Below are positions 43,879 through 52,816 of a stretch of 64,000 bases of DNA, piece after piece. Below the pieces are notes generated by a model. It was not told where the DNA came from and made no database searches. It was given only the letters and a program-made list of their open reading frames with translations. How positions within the stretch are numbered: the stretch's first letter is position 1; each line of letters opens with the position of its first letter. The DNA comes from Butyrivibrio sp. NC2007 (lineage in GTDB: Bacteria; Bacillota; Clostridia; Lachnospirales; Lachnospiraceae), in contig NZ_ATWY01000001.1 in the NCBI RefSeq assembly GCF_000421405.1, positions 1 to 64,000 of the forward strand. Direction: 5' to 3'. Both the position numbers and the translations under genes were made by a program.

Positions 43879-45252
43879 ATGGAATTATACGTAACTGAGA
43901 TATCAAAATATGTCATAGATATTTTTATGCTGATCTATGTGATAGAGGCTTTCATGGCCTTTAGATACAAGACAGAGAAGAAGAGAAAAGGCTTATACAT
44001 AAGACAGATCATCTGTATGTTTGCCATGCAGGTTTCCTGCTTTATCCAGATAATTGCAAGGACCGGTAAGCCTGTTTATCTCTTTTTCTTTGCGTTTCAG
44101 ATAATCATCTTCGCATCGGTGCTGATGCTGTTTTATGTTATCTATCCTGAAGGCAACAGGCTACTTATCAACAACACCTGCCTTCTTCTGATGATCGGAA
44201 TGATAATCCTGACAAGACTTTCCTACGATAAGGCCGTCAAGCAGTTCTTTATCGTAACGGCTTCCTTTATCATTGGCTTTTTTATTCCGGAGGTGATCCT
44301 TAGGTTTGATTATCTGAAGAAACTGACCTGGATATACGCAGGAGCCGGGATTGTTGCCATAGGAGCGGTGCTTTTATATGGCGCTGTTACTAATGGTTCC
44401 AAGATTTCTTTTACCCTTGCGGGAATTACATTCCAGCCGTCTGAGGCAGTTAAGGTGCTGTTCTTATTTTTTATGGCCGGAGCGCTTCTTGAGGCGGAGA
44501 ATATCTGGCAGCTGTTTCTTGCATCAGTCGTAGCAGCCGGACATGTGATCATTCTTGTTCTTTCAAGGGACCTTGGTAGTGCGCTTATATTCTTTGTCAT
44601 ATATCTGGCACTGATCTATATTTCTACTGAGAACATCGGATATCTCTTCATAGGCCTTGGACTGGGGGCGGTAGCCAGCGTGGTTGCTTACAAGCTCTTT
44701 TCCCATATAAGACTAAGAGTTCAGGCCTGGCTTGATCCCTTCGGAGATATAGAGACTTCCGGCTATCAGCTCTCGCAATCTCTGTTCGGTATTAGTAGTG
44801 GAGGCTGGTTTGGCCTTGGACTATATGGTGGTTCTCCCAGATCAATTCCTTATGTTGAGCAGGATTTCATTTTTTCGGCAATTGCTGAGGAAATGGGGGT
44901 GATTTATGCTGTTCTTATGGCGCTTGTCTGTGTCAGCACATTCTTTATGCTCATGTACGAGGGATATTATATCAAGGATAAATACTACCGAATGGTGGTT
45001 TGCGGAATAGGCGTAGCATACATATTCCAGACGTTTCTTACCATCGGAGGAGGTGCCAAGTTCATCCCTCTGACCGGTGTAACACTGCCTCTTGTGAGCT
45101 ATGGAGGAACATCAGTCCTTGTCACAATTGTTATGATCATGATAGCAGAAGGCATATGCATGATAAGGACAGACGAGAGATTCGAAGCCATGGAGAGGCG
45201 AAAACAAAAACGCGAGCAGGAAAGAAGACAGAATGGAACAACAAAAGCCTAA
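43879..45252 (+). CDS. SEDS peptidoglycan glycosyltransferase (RodA/FtsW/SpoVE family)
   Basis: 457 aa with about ten or more membrane segments. Family landmarks are FQPSEAVKVLFLFFMAG, the SRDLGSALIFF loop, the catalytic Asp region (RVQAWLDPFGD), and PLVSYGGTSVLVTIVMIMIAEGI. It polymerises lipid II. The next gene encodes a class B PBP and overlaps by 20 nt, so the two likely form one synthase complex, as RodA-PbpA pairs do. An elongation or division role cannot be decided. It starts 8 nt after the U32 gene. Confidence 0.9.
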   Translation: MELYVTEISKYVIDIFMLIYVIEAFMAFRYKTEKKRKGLYIRQIICMFAMQVSCFIQIIARTGKPVYLFFFAFQIIIFASVLMLFYVIYPEGNRLLINNTCLLLMIGMIILTRLSYDKAVKQFFIVTASFIIGFFIPEVILRFDYLKKLTWIYAGAGIVAIGAVLLYGAVTNGSKISFTLAGITFQPSEAVKVLFLFFMAGALLEAENIWQLFLASVVAAGHVIILVLSRDLGSALIFFVIYLALIYISTENIGYLFIGLGLGAVASVVAYKLFSHIRLRVQAWLDPFGDIETSGYQLSQSLFGISSGGWFGLGLYGGSPRSIPYVEQDFIFSAIAEEMGVIYAVLMALVCVSTFFMLMYEGYYIKDKYYRMVVCGIGVAYIFQTFLTIGGGAKFIPLTGVTLPLVSYGGTSVLVTIVMIMIAEGICMIRTDERFEAMERRKQKREQERRQNGTTKA

Positions 45253-46672
45253 GAAAAAGAAAATACGATCATATCCAATACTTGTCATCTCTGCGTTTTA
45301 TGCTCTGATTTTCTGTGTGATGCTGGGATATATCAGTGTTTATGCGTATAACAACAGACAGGTTCTTATGAACAACAGCTACAACACCAGACAGCAGATC
45401 CTTTTGAATCAAAACCTTCGCGGATCGATACTTTCAAGAAACGGAGATGTGCTGGCTTACTCAGAGACCGATGCAAACGGCAAGGATGCCCGTGTCTATC
45501 CCTATGGGAAAGAGTTTGCTCACGTGGTAGGTTATTCAACAAACGGAAAGGCAGGTATAGAAGCCCTTGCCAACTATTACCTGATAAATACAAGTATTGA
45601 TCTGCCTGATAAGGTTGCACTGGATACACAGGGAAGCAAGTATCCCGGAGATATGTGCATCACAACACTTGATGTGAATCTTCAGGAGGTTGCTTACAAT
45701 GCGCTTTCAGCCAGAAAAGGCGCGGTAGTTGTAACAAATCCCAAGACCGGAGAAATCCTTGCCATGGTGTCTAAGCCTGACTTTGACCCAAACACCATTC
45801 AGAGTGACTGGGAGAGCCTTCTTGCGGACAAATCTCCTGATGCCAAGCTTTTAAACAGAGCAACACAGGGAATGTATCCTCCGGGATCTACCTTTAAGAT
45901 CATTACAACCCTTGCATATTTAAAGCAGCATCCAAAGGATTATACAAATTATAAGTTTAGCTGTAATGGAAGGTTTCAGGCTGAGGGAGAGAGCATTCAG
46001 TGCTTTCACGGAGAGGTACATGGCAGTGTGGATCTTACAAAGTCATTTGCTGAGTCCTGTAACTCATCCTTCGCCAACATAGGTGTAAGCCTTGATCGAA
46101 AGGTCTTTTCCGAAACAATAAACCAGCTTTTGTTCAACCAGGAGCTTCCAATAGATATCCTGTATGCAAAGAGCAGTGCCAAAGTTGACCAGAGCACAAG
46201 CGTGGGAGATGTAATGCAGCTCTCTATCGGTCAGGGAGCAACTTCAGTTTCGCCTATGCACATGAATATGATCACCTGTGCAATTGCCAATGAAGGTGTT
46301 CTGATGAAGCCTTATCTGGTGGATTCAATTAAGAGCGTAGATGGAAAGACTGTTAAGAATTATGAGCCGGATTCCTATAAGAGACTAATGACAGCCCTCG
46401 AGGCCGATACAATAAAGGGCATGATGAAAGAGGTTGTCGAGTCAGGAACTGCCAGCAAATTAAAAGGCCTTTCCTACACAGCGGCAGGAAAGACCGGTTC
46501 TGCTGAATTTACCAATACTACAACTGATTCTCATGCATGGTTTACAGGATTTGCACCTGCTGAAGATCCGGAGATCTGCGTGACAATTATCGTGGAGAAC
46601 GCAGGAAGCGGCGGAAGCTTCGCAGTACCTATTGCTAAGAGAATCTTCGATGCATACTTCGGAGTGGAGTGA
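45233..46672 (+). CDS. Class B penicillin-binding protein (transpeptidase), PbpA-like
   Basis: 479 aa, short for the class. One N-terminal membrane segment (about 14-38) is followed by a small pedestal domain and the transpeptidase. S219 and K222 are in the SxxK motif (PPGSTFK), then SCN (ESCNSS) and KTGS (K420). It cross-links peptidoglycan together with the SEDS protein whose gene it overlaps. The stop lies 3 nt from the convergent HD-GYP-like gene, without a terminator between them. Confidence 0.92.
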   Translation: MEQQKPKKKKIRSYPILVISAFYALIFCVMLGYISVYAYNNRQVLMNNSYNTRQQILLNQNLRGSILSRNGDVLAYSETDANGKDARVYPYGKEFAHVVGYSTNGKAGIEALANYYLINTSIDLPDKVALDTQGSKYPGDMCITTLDVNLQEVAYNALSARKGAVVVTNPKTGEILAMVSKPDFDPNTIQSDWESLLADKSPDAKLLNRATQGMYPPGSTFKIITTLAYLKQHPKDYTNYKFSCNGRFQAEGESIQCFHGEVHGSVDLTKSFAESCNSSFANIGVSLDRKVFSETINQLLFNQELPIDILYAKSSAKVDQSTSVGDVMQLSIGQGATSVSPMHMNMITCAIANEGVLMKPYLVDSIKSVDGKTVKNYEPDSYKRLMTALEADTIKGMMKEVVESGTASKLKGLSYTAAGKTGSAEFTNTTTDSHAWFTGFAPAEDPEICVTIIVENAGSGGSFAVPIAKRIFDAYFGVE

Positions 46673-46675
46673 GCA

Positions 46676-47737
46676 TCAGAATACTGAAACAATGGCCAGT
46701 TGCATGTTGGTCGAAAGGTCAATAAGTGAATTGTCACTAAGTTTAACGAGAGGGCGTGAGAGCGCCTTCTCATTTATTAATATGACTTCTCCGATCTGGC
46801 CGTTACTAAGCTGTACGTTAAAGCCAAGCTGAGAGTTTGCTATATGTGACAGGATGGACTTGATGGCAGCAAAGTCATATTTAACGAAGCCTTCGTTCTC
46901 ATAGTTAGCTATGATCTGGAATGGATTGAGCTTCTGACGATAGGTTCTTGGCGAAGTCATGGCTTCATAAGTATCGATAATTGCTATATATTTGGCGAAC
47001 TGATCGATTTCATTTGATTGAAGTGATTTGGGATAGCCTGAACCATCGCACCTCTCGTGATGCTGAAGAGTTGCATTTAAAATATGCTCGTCAAAAGAGC
47101 CATAGCTCTTTAAAAAATCGTATCCGATGGTGGTATGTCTCATTACAAGCCTGTATTCTTCAGAAGTGAGCCTTTCGGGTTTCCAGAGGATCTGATAAGG
47201 AATGCTGAGCTTGCCGATGTCATAGACAAATCCGCACTGAATGAGGAGGTTGATGTCCTCATTGGAAAGACCGAGCCATGTGCCAAATACGCCGGCGATG
47301 AGAGCGGAGTTAAGGCAGTGAGCGTGAGTCATGTCATCCTCACCGGGAAGCATATTGTAGAGGTAATCAAGAAGTAGTTCTCCACTTTTTGCGCATACAA
47401 TGATATTGCGATAAACCTCCATAAGCTGGTTCATGTTGATGGGAGTTCTGTTGGTTACGGCACTTACTACAAGATTCTTGAAAACAGGGAAATAAATCCT
47501 ATAGGTGGATTCAAAGGACTTAAATCCTTCAGTCAGACGAACCTTTTCGAAATGAGTGGTGGCAAAGTCTGCTTCTTCCTTGATAGGAACAACCAAAATA
47601 GACTGCCTTGCCAGTTTCTCGATGATTGTATCATTTATTTTGGTGTTCTTTGAAACTATGATCTCATTCTGATAATTCAAGACGTCTTCAGCTACAACCA
47701 TCCCCGGTTTTAGCTCCATTCTAGCAACAGACTTCAT
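46676..47737 (-). CDS. HD-GYP-like protein with substituted HD motif
   Basis: 353 aa from the ATG at 47737, behind GGAGGAG. The N-terminal ~110 aa resemble the DUF3391-like part of HD-GYP proteins. The HD-GYP domain keeps HHERCDGSGYP, IDTYEAMTSPRTYR and other landmarks. The HD dyad itself reads YDIGK instead of HDIGK, so one metal ligand is lost. Active HD-GYP enzymes hydrolyse cyclic di-GMP. This one may be inactive, altered, or a binding protein. It is convergent with the PBP gene. Confidence 0.85.
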   Translation of the reverse strand: MKSVARMELKPGMVVAEDVLNYQNEIIVSKNTKINDTIIEKLARQSILVVPIKEEADFATTHFEKVRLTEGFKSFESTYRIYFPVFKNLVVSAVTNRTPINMNQLMEVYRNIIVCAKSGELLLDYLYNMLPGEDDMTHAHCLNSALIAGVFGTWLGLSNEDINLLIQCGFVYDIGKLSIPYQILWKPERLTSEEYRLVMRHTTIGYDFLKSYGSFDEHILNATLQHHERCDGSGYPKSLQSNEIDQFAKYIAIIDTYEAMTSPRTYRQKLNPFQIIANYENEGFVKYDFAAIKSILSHIANSQLGFNVQLSNGQIGEVILINEKALSRPLVKLSDNSLIDLSTNMQLAIVSVF

Positions 47738-47838
47738 ACGACTCCTCCGATAAATGAAGTGCAATCATAATTTAAAAATCTAAATCTATATGATAATATA
47801 AGTATATCTGTTTATAAGACGACATTCAATTTGTTTTT

Positions 47839-48213
47839 ATGCAGATAAACGATATTTGGGAGATGTTTTGGGGTATGAGATCAAGAGGCTTTTGCCGATT
47901 CTATAAGAACCTCTATTGGGGTGATTCTATTAAGATGCATTCGCAGGTGAAATGGAGACTCTCTCACGGAAGAGGACAGTTCACGATCTATTGTTTAAAA
48001 AGAGCTGATTCCGACGGTGATCAGCTTGATATTATCCACAGTGCATTCCTTCAGCAAAAATATTTCAGAGACAATCCTGCATATATATACGGGATTGCAG
48101 GAAGTTATAACGAAGCCCTTGATCTTGTGCTTAAGATTACAGATGAAGCTATAAAGGCCGGCTATGAGGGAAGAATTCTGGATTACCTGGATGATAAGGA
48201 TACTAAAAAATAA
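47839..48213 (+). CDS. Conserved-looking 124-aa protein of unknown function
   Basis: The frame starts at ATG 47839 without an obvious ribosome site. An AT-rich region with TATAAG-like boxes lies 25-45 nt upstream. The protein has no signal peptide or membrane segment and is rich in aromatic residues at the N-terminus (IWEMFWGMRSRGFCRFYKNLYW). The C-terminus looks helical. I recognise no family. It precedes the ytfI/ytfJ-like pair by 15 nt and may be cotranscribed with it. Confidence 0.6.
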   Translation: MQINDIWEMFWGMRSRGFCRFYKNLYWGDSIKMHSQVKWRLSHGRGQFTIYCLKRADSDGDQLDIIHSAFLQQKYFRDNPAYIYGIAGSYNEALDLVLKITDEAIKAGYEGRILDYLDDKDTKK

Positions 48214-48228
48214 TTACCGGAGTGTATT

Positions 48229-49200
48229 ATGTTACTTACTGGAGTTTTGACGGTTTTAAAAATAATAGGAATTGTGCTGCTGGTGATACTGGCAGTTATT
48301 CTCTTACTTCTGTTATTGGTTTTGTTTGCACCGATCTTTTACAGGATAGATGCAAATGTTCCGGAGACGGAGCTTGATAACGGCTTTGATATGGAGAAGG
48401 TATTTGCCAAAGTGTCTTTTCACTGGCTACTGTTTGTTATAAGAGGAGGAATCGAGTTCCCTAAGAACAAAGAGTTTACGCTGAGAGTCTTTGGTATAAA
48501 GATCCTTCCAAAGAAAGAGAAACCTGAAAAAGAAAGCAAAAAGAAGGACAAAGACAAGGACAAGGAAAAAGATACTGATGAGAAGCCGTTAGAAGATATG
48601 ACTTCGGAGGAAAAGAAGGAAGAAGAGAAACCGGAGAATGTTAAACCAAGTGAAGAAGTAACTGATTCTGTGGCTTCAGAAACAGGTTCAGATCTTGAAA
48701 TGAAAACCGAGGATGAAGAGCCTAAATCTTTTCTTGATGTTTTATGGAATATTATAGATAAAATAGACAATATTCTGAAAACACCACTAAATGTGTTTGA
48801 AAAAATACGATATACAATATCTAGAGTTTGTGATAAGATAGAAATGATTAAAAGCACCCTTGAAAACGATATTTTCAAGAGAGCATTTGCACTTGTTAAG
48901 AAGAAACTGATCAAGATAATCAAGATGATCCTGCCGGATAAATATGATATAGATTTAATGCTAGGCACCAGAGATCCGGCCCAGACAGCAGAGATCATGG
49001 CCGGCTATGGAGCACTGTATCCTTATCTGTACAAGAAGGTCAGATTCGAACCTGATTTCGAGCGGAAAGTCATAATGACTGATGCTCATATCAAAGGACA
49101 TATAACATTATTTACTATTGTCTACAGCGCAGCTGTTTGCTATTTCAACAAGGATGTGAAGAAGACAATAAAAAGATTTAAGAAGATTATCAATTCATAA
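48229..49200 (+). CDS. DUF2953 membrane protein (YtfI-like)
   Basis: 323 aa. A strongly hydrophobic N-terminal segment (about 7-38) is followed by a DUF2953-type region. In between is a long Lys/Glu-rich low-complexity insert (about 95-160). The C-terminal part (DIDLMLGTRDPAQTAEIMAGYGALYP) carries the family core. In Bacillus ytfI stands next to ytfJ (gerW), the same order as here. Function is unknown. Confidence 0.75.
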   Translation: MLLTGVLTVLKIIGIVLLVILAVILLLLLLVLFAPIFYRIDANVPETELDNGFDMEKVFAKVSFHWLLFVIRGGIEFPKNKEFTLRVFGIKILPKKEKPEKESKKKDKDKDKEKDTDEKPLEDMTSEEKKEEEKPENVKPSEEVTDSVASETGSDLEMKTEDEEPKSFLDVLWNIIDKIDNILKTPLNVFEKIRYTISRVCDKIEMIKSTLENDIFKRAFALVKKKLIKIIKMILPDKYDIDLMLGTRDPAQTAEIMAGYGALYPYLYKKVRFEPDFERKVIMTDAHIKGHITLFTIVYSAAVCYFNKDVKKTIKRFKKIINS

Positions 49201-49223
49201 TTTATATATTTTGGAGGGGTATC

Positions 49224-49622
49224 ATGGCAGAGAATAATTTTGGCGGTGTTGTAGAATCCTTACTCAGCGGTATGAACAGAGTAATGAGCACCAAGACAGT
49301 GATCGGAGAGCCTACTAAGGTTGGAGATACAATCATACTTCCATTGGTAGATGTTTCATTTGGGGTTGGGGCAGGCTCAACTTCTGCCGATAAAAAGAAT
49401 GGAGGATGTGGCGGATTTGGTGCCAAGATGTCACCAAGTGCAGTCCTTGTTATAAAGAATGGTTCAACTAAACTTGTTAACATCAAGAATCAGGACGCAG
49501 TTACCAAGGTACTTGATCTGGTTCCTGACATCATGAACAAGTTCAGCGCTAAGAACGAAGGAATCATGGATGATGATGAAGCAGTAAACATTGCTTTCCC
49601 TGAGGGCACTGAGGAGAAGTAA
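49224..49622 (+). CDS. GerW/YtfJ-family protein
   Basis: 132 aa. The core TVIGEPTKVGDTIILPLVDVSFGVGAG, the Gly/Cys-rich GGCGGFGAKMSPSAVLVI and the C-terminal DLVPDIMNKF are typical of YtfJ/GerW. In Bacillus it is needed for germination of spores. The family is also kept in bacteria not known to sporulate, so presence alone does not prove sporulation. GGAGGGG precedes the ATG. Confidence 0.85.
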   Translation: MAENNFGGVVESLLSGMNRVMSTKTVIGEPTKVGDTIILPLVDVSFGVGAGSTSADKKNGGCGGFGAKMSPSAVLVIKNGSTKLVNIKNQDAVTKVLDLVPDIMNKFSAKNEGIMDDDEAVNIAFPEGTEEK

Positions 49623-49649
49623 TAAATCCACAAGGCGGGGGGATTCCTT

Positions 49650-50180
49650 ATGGAAGAAAAAAGAAATATCGAAGAAATCATTTTAAACGGAACAGAAGAC
49701 GAGCTTGCAGAGCTCAGAATATGGCTTTTCAAGGAAAGCGTACGTCTCGAGAACCAGGAAAGTGCTCTTTCTGAGCAGTACGAGGGACTCTACAGAGACG
49801 AAATGGCTTTTAAAGAGAGGATGGATGCTGCTGAGAAGAAACTTGAGACAGCAACCAGAAAGCTCAACAATGAAAAGGCATTATTCGATCAGAGACTCAG
49901 GATATTGAACAATGGCTTTGATCAGCTTAACTCCGATAAGAAGAAGCTCGAGAGTGAATTTATCAGACTCGAGAGAGAAAAGGCTTATCAGAGAGAGGAT
50001 GAGTATGATGCCATTGATATGCTCTTTAGAGGTGTCAACAGTCCGCTTACTTTGAAAAAGAGATATAAGGACCTCATGAAGATGTTCCACCCGGATAATG
50101 TTAGTGGTGACTCCTACATGGTGCAGCTTATTAACGAAGAGTACAGAGTTCGCTGCAGTCATTATGACATGTCCATGTGA
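49650..50180 (+). CDS. Coiled-coil protein with C-terminal J-like domain
   Basis: 176 aa. Residues about 20-115 form a charged coiled coil. The C-terminal ~55 residues (LKKRYKDLMKMFHPDNVSGD...INEEYR) carry the HPD tripeptide of J domains. J domains stimulate the ATPase of DnaK-type chaperones, so a specialised DnaK co-chaperone is possible. The substrate is unknown. GGGGG precedes the ATG. It ends the 47839-50180 gene run. Confidence 0.65.
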   Translation: MEEKRNIEEIILNGTEDELAELRIWLFKESVRLENQESALSEQYEGLYRDEMAFKERMDAAEKKLETATRKLNNEKALFDQRLRILNNGFDQLNSDKKKLESEFIRLEREKAYQREDEYDAIDMLFRGVNSPLTLKKRYKDLMKMFHPDNVSGDSYMVQLINEEYRVRCSHYDMSM

Positions 50181-50194
50181 TAAGGAAAATTCTT

Positions 50195-50223
50195 TTGACA
50201 CTAAAATTTTAATATGATATTAT
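50195..50223 (+). promoter_or_regulatory. Strong promoter upstream of recA region
   Basis: A perfect TTGACA (50195-50200) and TATTAT (50218-50223) are 17 nt apart. They would start a transcript at about 50230, right at the hairpin 50227-50257, 100 nt upstream of the LexA-controlled recA promoter. Confidence 0.75.
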
Positions 50224-50226
50224 AAC

Positions 50227-50278
50227 CAAGTCATTGCAGTGTCTGTGCAATGACTTGTGTGTTTAGTGGGGACTAAAC
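50227..50278 (+). ncRNA. Two hairpins between upstream promoter and recA
   Basis: A 12-bp hairpin (50227-50238 with 50246-50257) is followed by a 6-bp hairpin GTTTAG/CTAAAC (50261-50278) with loop TGGGGA, nearly the same loop as in the structured elements at 18221 and 18801. Neither hairpin has a T tract. They form either the 5' part of a long recA leader or a small RNA. Confidence 0.5.
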
Positions 50279-50324
50279 GTCTGGCGTATCTGTCGGAATT
50301 TTCATTTTTGTAGTTAAAAATTTA

Positions 50325-50380
50325 TTGACACAATCGAACATCTGTTTTATATTTATATTATCAAGACGAACGGATGTTCT
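50325..50380 (+). promoter_or_regulatory. recA promoter with two LexA boxes
   Basis: TTGACA (50325-50330) and TATATT (50348-50353) are 17 nt apart. LexA boxes are CGAACATCTGTTTT (50335-50348), inside the promoter, and CGAACGGATGTTCT (50367-50380), just downstream. Both fit the Gram-positive consensus, the second almost perfectly. This shows SOS control of recA. Confidence 0.88.
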
Positions 50381-50393
50381 AAAAGGAGGAAAT

Positions 50394-51473
50394 ATGGAAA
50401 GAGAAGAAAAACAAAAAGCATTGGAAGCAGCCCTTGGCCAGATTGAGAAGCAGTTCGGAAAAGGCGCTGTTATGAAGCTTGGTGATTCCTCGGATACAAT
50501 GAACATTGAGACTATCCCTACAGGATCTCTGAGCCTTGATATTGCACTTGGACTTGGTGGAATCCCTAAGGGAAGAATCGTTGAGATCTACGGACCTGAG
50601 TCCAGTGGTAAGACAACCGTAACACTTCACATGATCGCTGAAGTTCAGAAGAGGGGTGGAATTGCCGGATTTATCGATGCTGAGCATGCCCTTGACCCTG
50701 TATATGCCAAGAATATCGGAGTTGACGTTGACAACCTGTATATTTCACAGCCTGATTCAGGCGAGCAGGCTCTTGAGATCACAGAGACAATGGTTAGATC
50801 CGGAGCTATCGATATAGTAGTTGTTGACTCTGTTGCAGCTCTTGTTCCCAAGGCCGAGATTGACGGAGATATGGGAGATTCACATGTAGGTCTTCAGGCA
50901 AGACTTATGTCACAGGCTCTTCGTAAGCTCACAGCAGTTATCAGCAAGTCTAACTGCACAGTAATATTCATCAACCAGCTCCGTGAGAAGGTTGGTATCA
51001 TGTTCGGTAATCCTGAGACCACAACCGGTGGACGTGCTCTTAAGTTCTACTCATCAGTTCGTATGGATGTACGTAGAATTGAAGCTATCAAGCAGAATGG
51101 TGAGAACATCGGTAACAGAACAAGAGTTAAGGTGGTTAAGAACAAGATTGCTCCTCCTTTCAAAGAGGCTGAGTTTGATATCATGTTCGGTAAGGGAATC
51201 TCCATGACCGGCGATGTCCTTGATCTTGCAGCAAACGCTGACATCGTTAACAAGTCAGGCGCATGGTACCAGTACGAAGGTGAGAAGATTGGTCAGGGTC
51301 GTGAGAATGCTAAGCTCTACCTTGAGAACAATCCACAGGTACTTGCAGAGATCGATGCCAAGGTAAGAGCTCACTTTGGTCTTCCTGTAGACGGCGCCAA
51401 GGCAGCACCTAAGGCAGCTGAGACTGCTGAGAAAGAGCCGGCTAAGAAGGGCAGAGCAGCCAAGGCTGAGTAA
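50394..51473 (+). CDS. recA: Recombinase RecA
   Basis: 359 aa from the ATG at 50394 behind AAGGAGGA. A longer frame to 50325 would cover the promoter. Walker A is GPESSGKTT, the L1/L2 loops are complete, and the signature [27 protein letters not shown] is present. The Ala/Lys-rich C-terminal tail is usual. RecA drives strand exchange and LexA self-cleavage. recX follows after a hairpin. Confidence 0.98.
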   Translation: MEREEKQKALEAALGQIEKQFGKGAVMKLGDSSDTMNIETIPTGSLSLDIALGLGGIPKGRIVEIYGPESSGKTTVTLHMIAEVQKRGGIAGFIDAEHALDPVYAKNIGVDVDNLYISQPDSGEQALEITETMVRSGAIDIVVVDSVAALVPKAEIDGDMGDSHVGLQARLMSQALRKLTAVISKSNCTVIFINQLREKVGIMFGNPETTTGGRALKFYSSVRMDVRRIEAIKQNGENIGNRTRVKVVKNKIAPPFKEAEFDIMFGKGISMTGDVLDLAANADIVNKSGAWYQYEGEKIGQGRENAKLYLENNPQVLAEIDAKVRAHFGLPVDGAKAAPKAAETAEKEPAKKGRAAKAE

Positions 51474-51499
51474 TAAGTATCATAATTATTTGACTTTTT

Positions 51500-51532
51500 A
51501 TCCCCTGATAGCTCATATAACTATCAGGGGAT
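51500..51532 (+). terminator. Hairpin between recA and recX
   Basis: ATCCCCTGATAG (51500-51511) pairs perfectly with CTATCAGGGGAT (51521-51532). The following sequence, TACTTTAAAT, is a poor T tract. Partial termination with read-through into recX is likely. Confidence 0.65.
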
Positions 51533-51558
51533 TACTTTAAATATTATGTGGGGATATT

Positions 51559-52176
51559 ATGACAGTCACAAATATAGTTGAATTAGATAAAAAGAGATGC
51601 AAAGTATATTTGGATGGTGAATTTTCATTTGTTTTATATAAAGGGGAACTACGAGATTACAGTATAAGAGAAGAACAGGAGTTGTCTGAGGCTAATTACC
51701 AAGAGATTATGGATGTTGTTCTTCCTAAACGCTGTAAACTAAGGGCTATGAATCTTTTGCAAAAGAAAGATTATACTGAGAAACAACTACGGGATAAGTT
51801 GTCAGAAGGTCTTTATCCTAGTGAAATCACTGATGATGCAATTCATTATGTAAAAGCATATCACTACTTAGATGATGAACGATACGCCAGAGATTACATC
51901 TCTTACCATATGTCCATAAGGTCTAAGAACCGAATTATCCAGGATCTTTCAGGGAAGGGTATCAGTAAAGATGTCTTTATGCCTATAGTTGAGGAACTTT
52001 ATGTAGAAGAGGATTCTGAAATAGAACTTGAACAGATTAAAAAGCTACTTTCCAAGAAACACTATGATCCTGAACAGACAGAATATAAAGAGAAACAGAA
52101 GATAATGGCGTTTCTTTTGCGGAAAGGCTTTCAAATGTCTGATATTCGCAGAGCCATGGAACTTTATGATGAATAA
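51559..52176 (+). CDS. recX: Regulatory protein RecX
   Basis: 205 aa composed of three-helix RecX repeats (ALKLLQ-type: RAMNLLQKKDYTEKQLRDKLSEGLYPSEITDDAIHYVKAYHYLDDERYARDYI). RecX caps or disassembles RecA filaments. It stands directly behind recA, as usual. GTGGGGAT precedes the ATG. Confidence 0.92.
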   Translation: MTVTNIVELDKKRCKVYLDGEFSFVLYKGELRDYSIREEQELSEANYQEIMDVVLPKRCKLRAMNLLQKKDYTEKQLRDKLSEGLYPSEITDDAIHYVKAYHYLDDERYARDYISYHMSIRSKNRIIQDLSGKGISKDVFMPIVEELYVEEDSEIELEQIKKLLSKKHYDPEQTEYKEKQKIMAFLLRKGFQMSDIRRAMELYDE

Positions 52177-52186
52177 TCAAAAAAGA

Positions 52187-52221
52187 GAACTGATTCACAT
52201 TGTTGAATCAGTTCTTTTTTA
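52187..52221 (+). terminator. Terminator of recX
   Basis: GAACTGATTCA (52187-52197) pairs perfectly with TGAATCAGTTC (52204-52214), followed by TTTTTT. Confidence 0.88.
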
Positions 52222-52664
52222 TATATGCTGTTGATAACGATATGTATGTAATCGTAGACGGGCATATTCTAGAAGACAATGACCCAAACATCAATATTGA
52301 TGCAGCTAAGGCTTTCTTTGAGATGATTTCATCCGAATATTCATCTGTTCCAAATATTATCTACGAAATATGTAATGAGCCCAATTGCGACACAGATTGG
52401 AATGATGTTTATGGATATTCAGAGCAGATAATAAAAATTATACGTAATAATTATACTGATTCCCTTATTCTTGTCGGCACTCCCGATTATGACAGAAATC
52501 TCGCGCCATGCGTAAGAAAGCCACTTCCGTACGATAATGTAATGTATGTTCTTCATTTCTACACAGCATCTCATCATGAGGGATTACAGATCTGCTATGG
52601 ACTGGTTCGAGATACTGGGAGAGTACGGCATTATTTCACATTTGATCAGAAATATAGCGTATAG
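52222..52664 (+). pseudogene. Remnant of a GH5 cellulase gene
   Basis: The frame reads like the middle of a family-5 endoglucanase. NDMYVIVDGHILEDNDPN corresponds to the usual ANDMYVIIDWHIL, and IIYEICNEPN holds the acid/base Glu of the NEP motif. LVGTPDYDRNLAP and MYVLHFYTASHHEG follow. The signal peptide, the N-terminal third and the C-terminal nucleophile region are missing. After HHEG the frame departs; another frame continues with AMDWFEILGEYG, a typical GH5 end segment, indicating deletion and frameshift. It begins inside the recX terminator's tail and has no ribosome site. Confidence 0.75.
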
Positions 52665-52816
52665 AGTATTGAGGTGATTTGGCTTGACGTTATATAGTCG
52701 CACAATATTCTAAAATAAAAATTAAATTTCTTAATTTTATGATTTTGTGTAACAATAATTCGTTAAAATAAAATTGTGGGTTTTTCTTTGTTTGAAGTAT
52801 TGTGCAGGAGATTAAT

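Noticed and set aside
52200..52221. Start of the GH5 fragment inside the recX terminator as a real start codon
   Set aside because: The first codons are terminator sequence and no ribosome site is present; homology to GH5 begins only around 52223.
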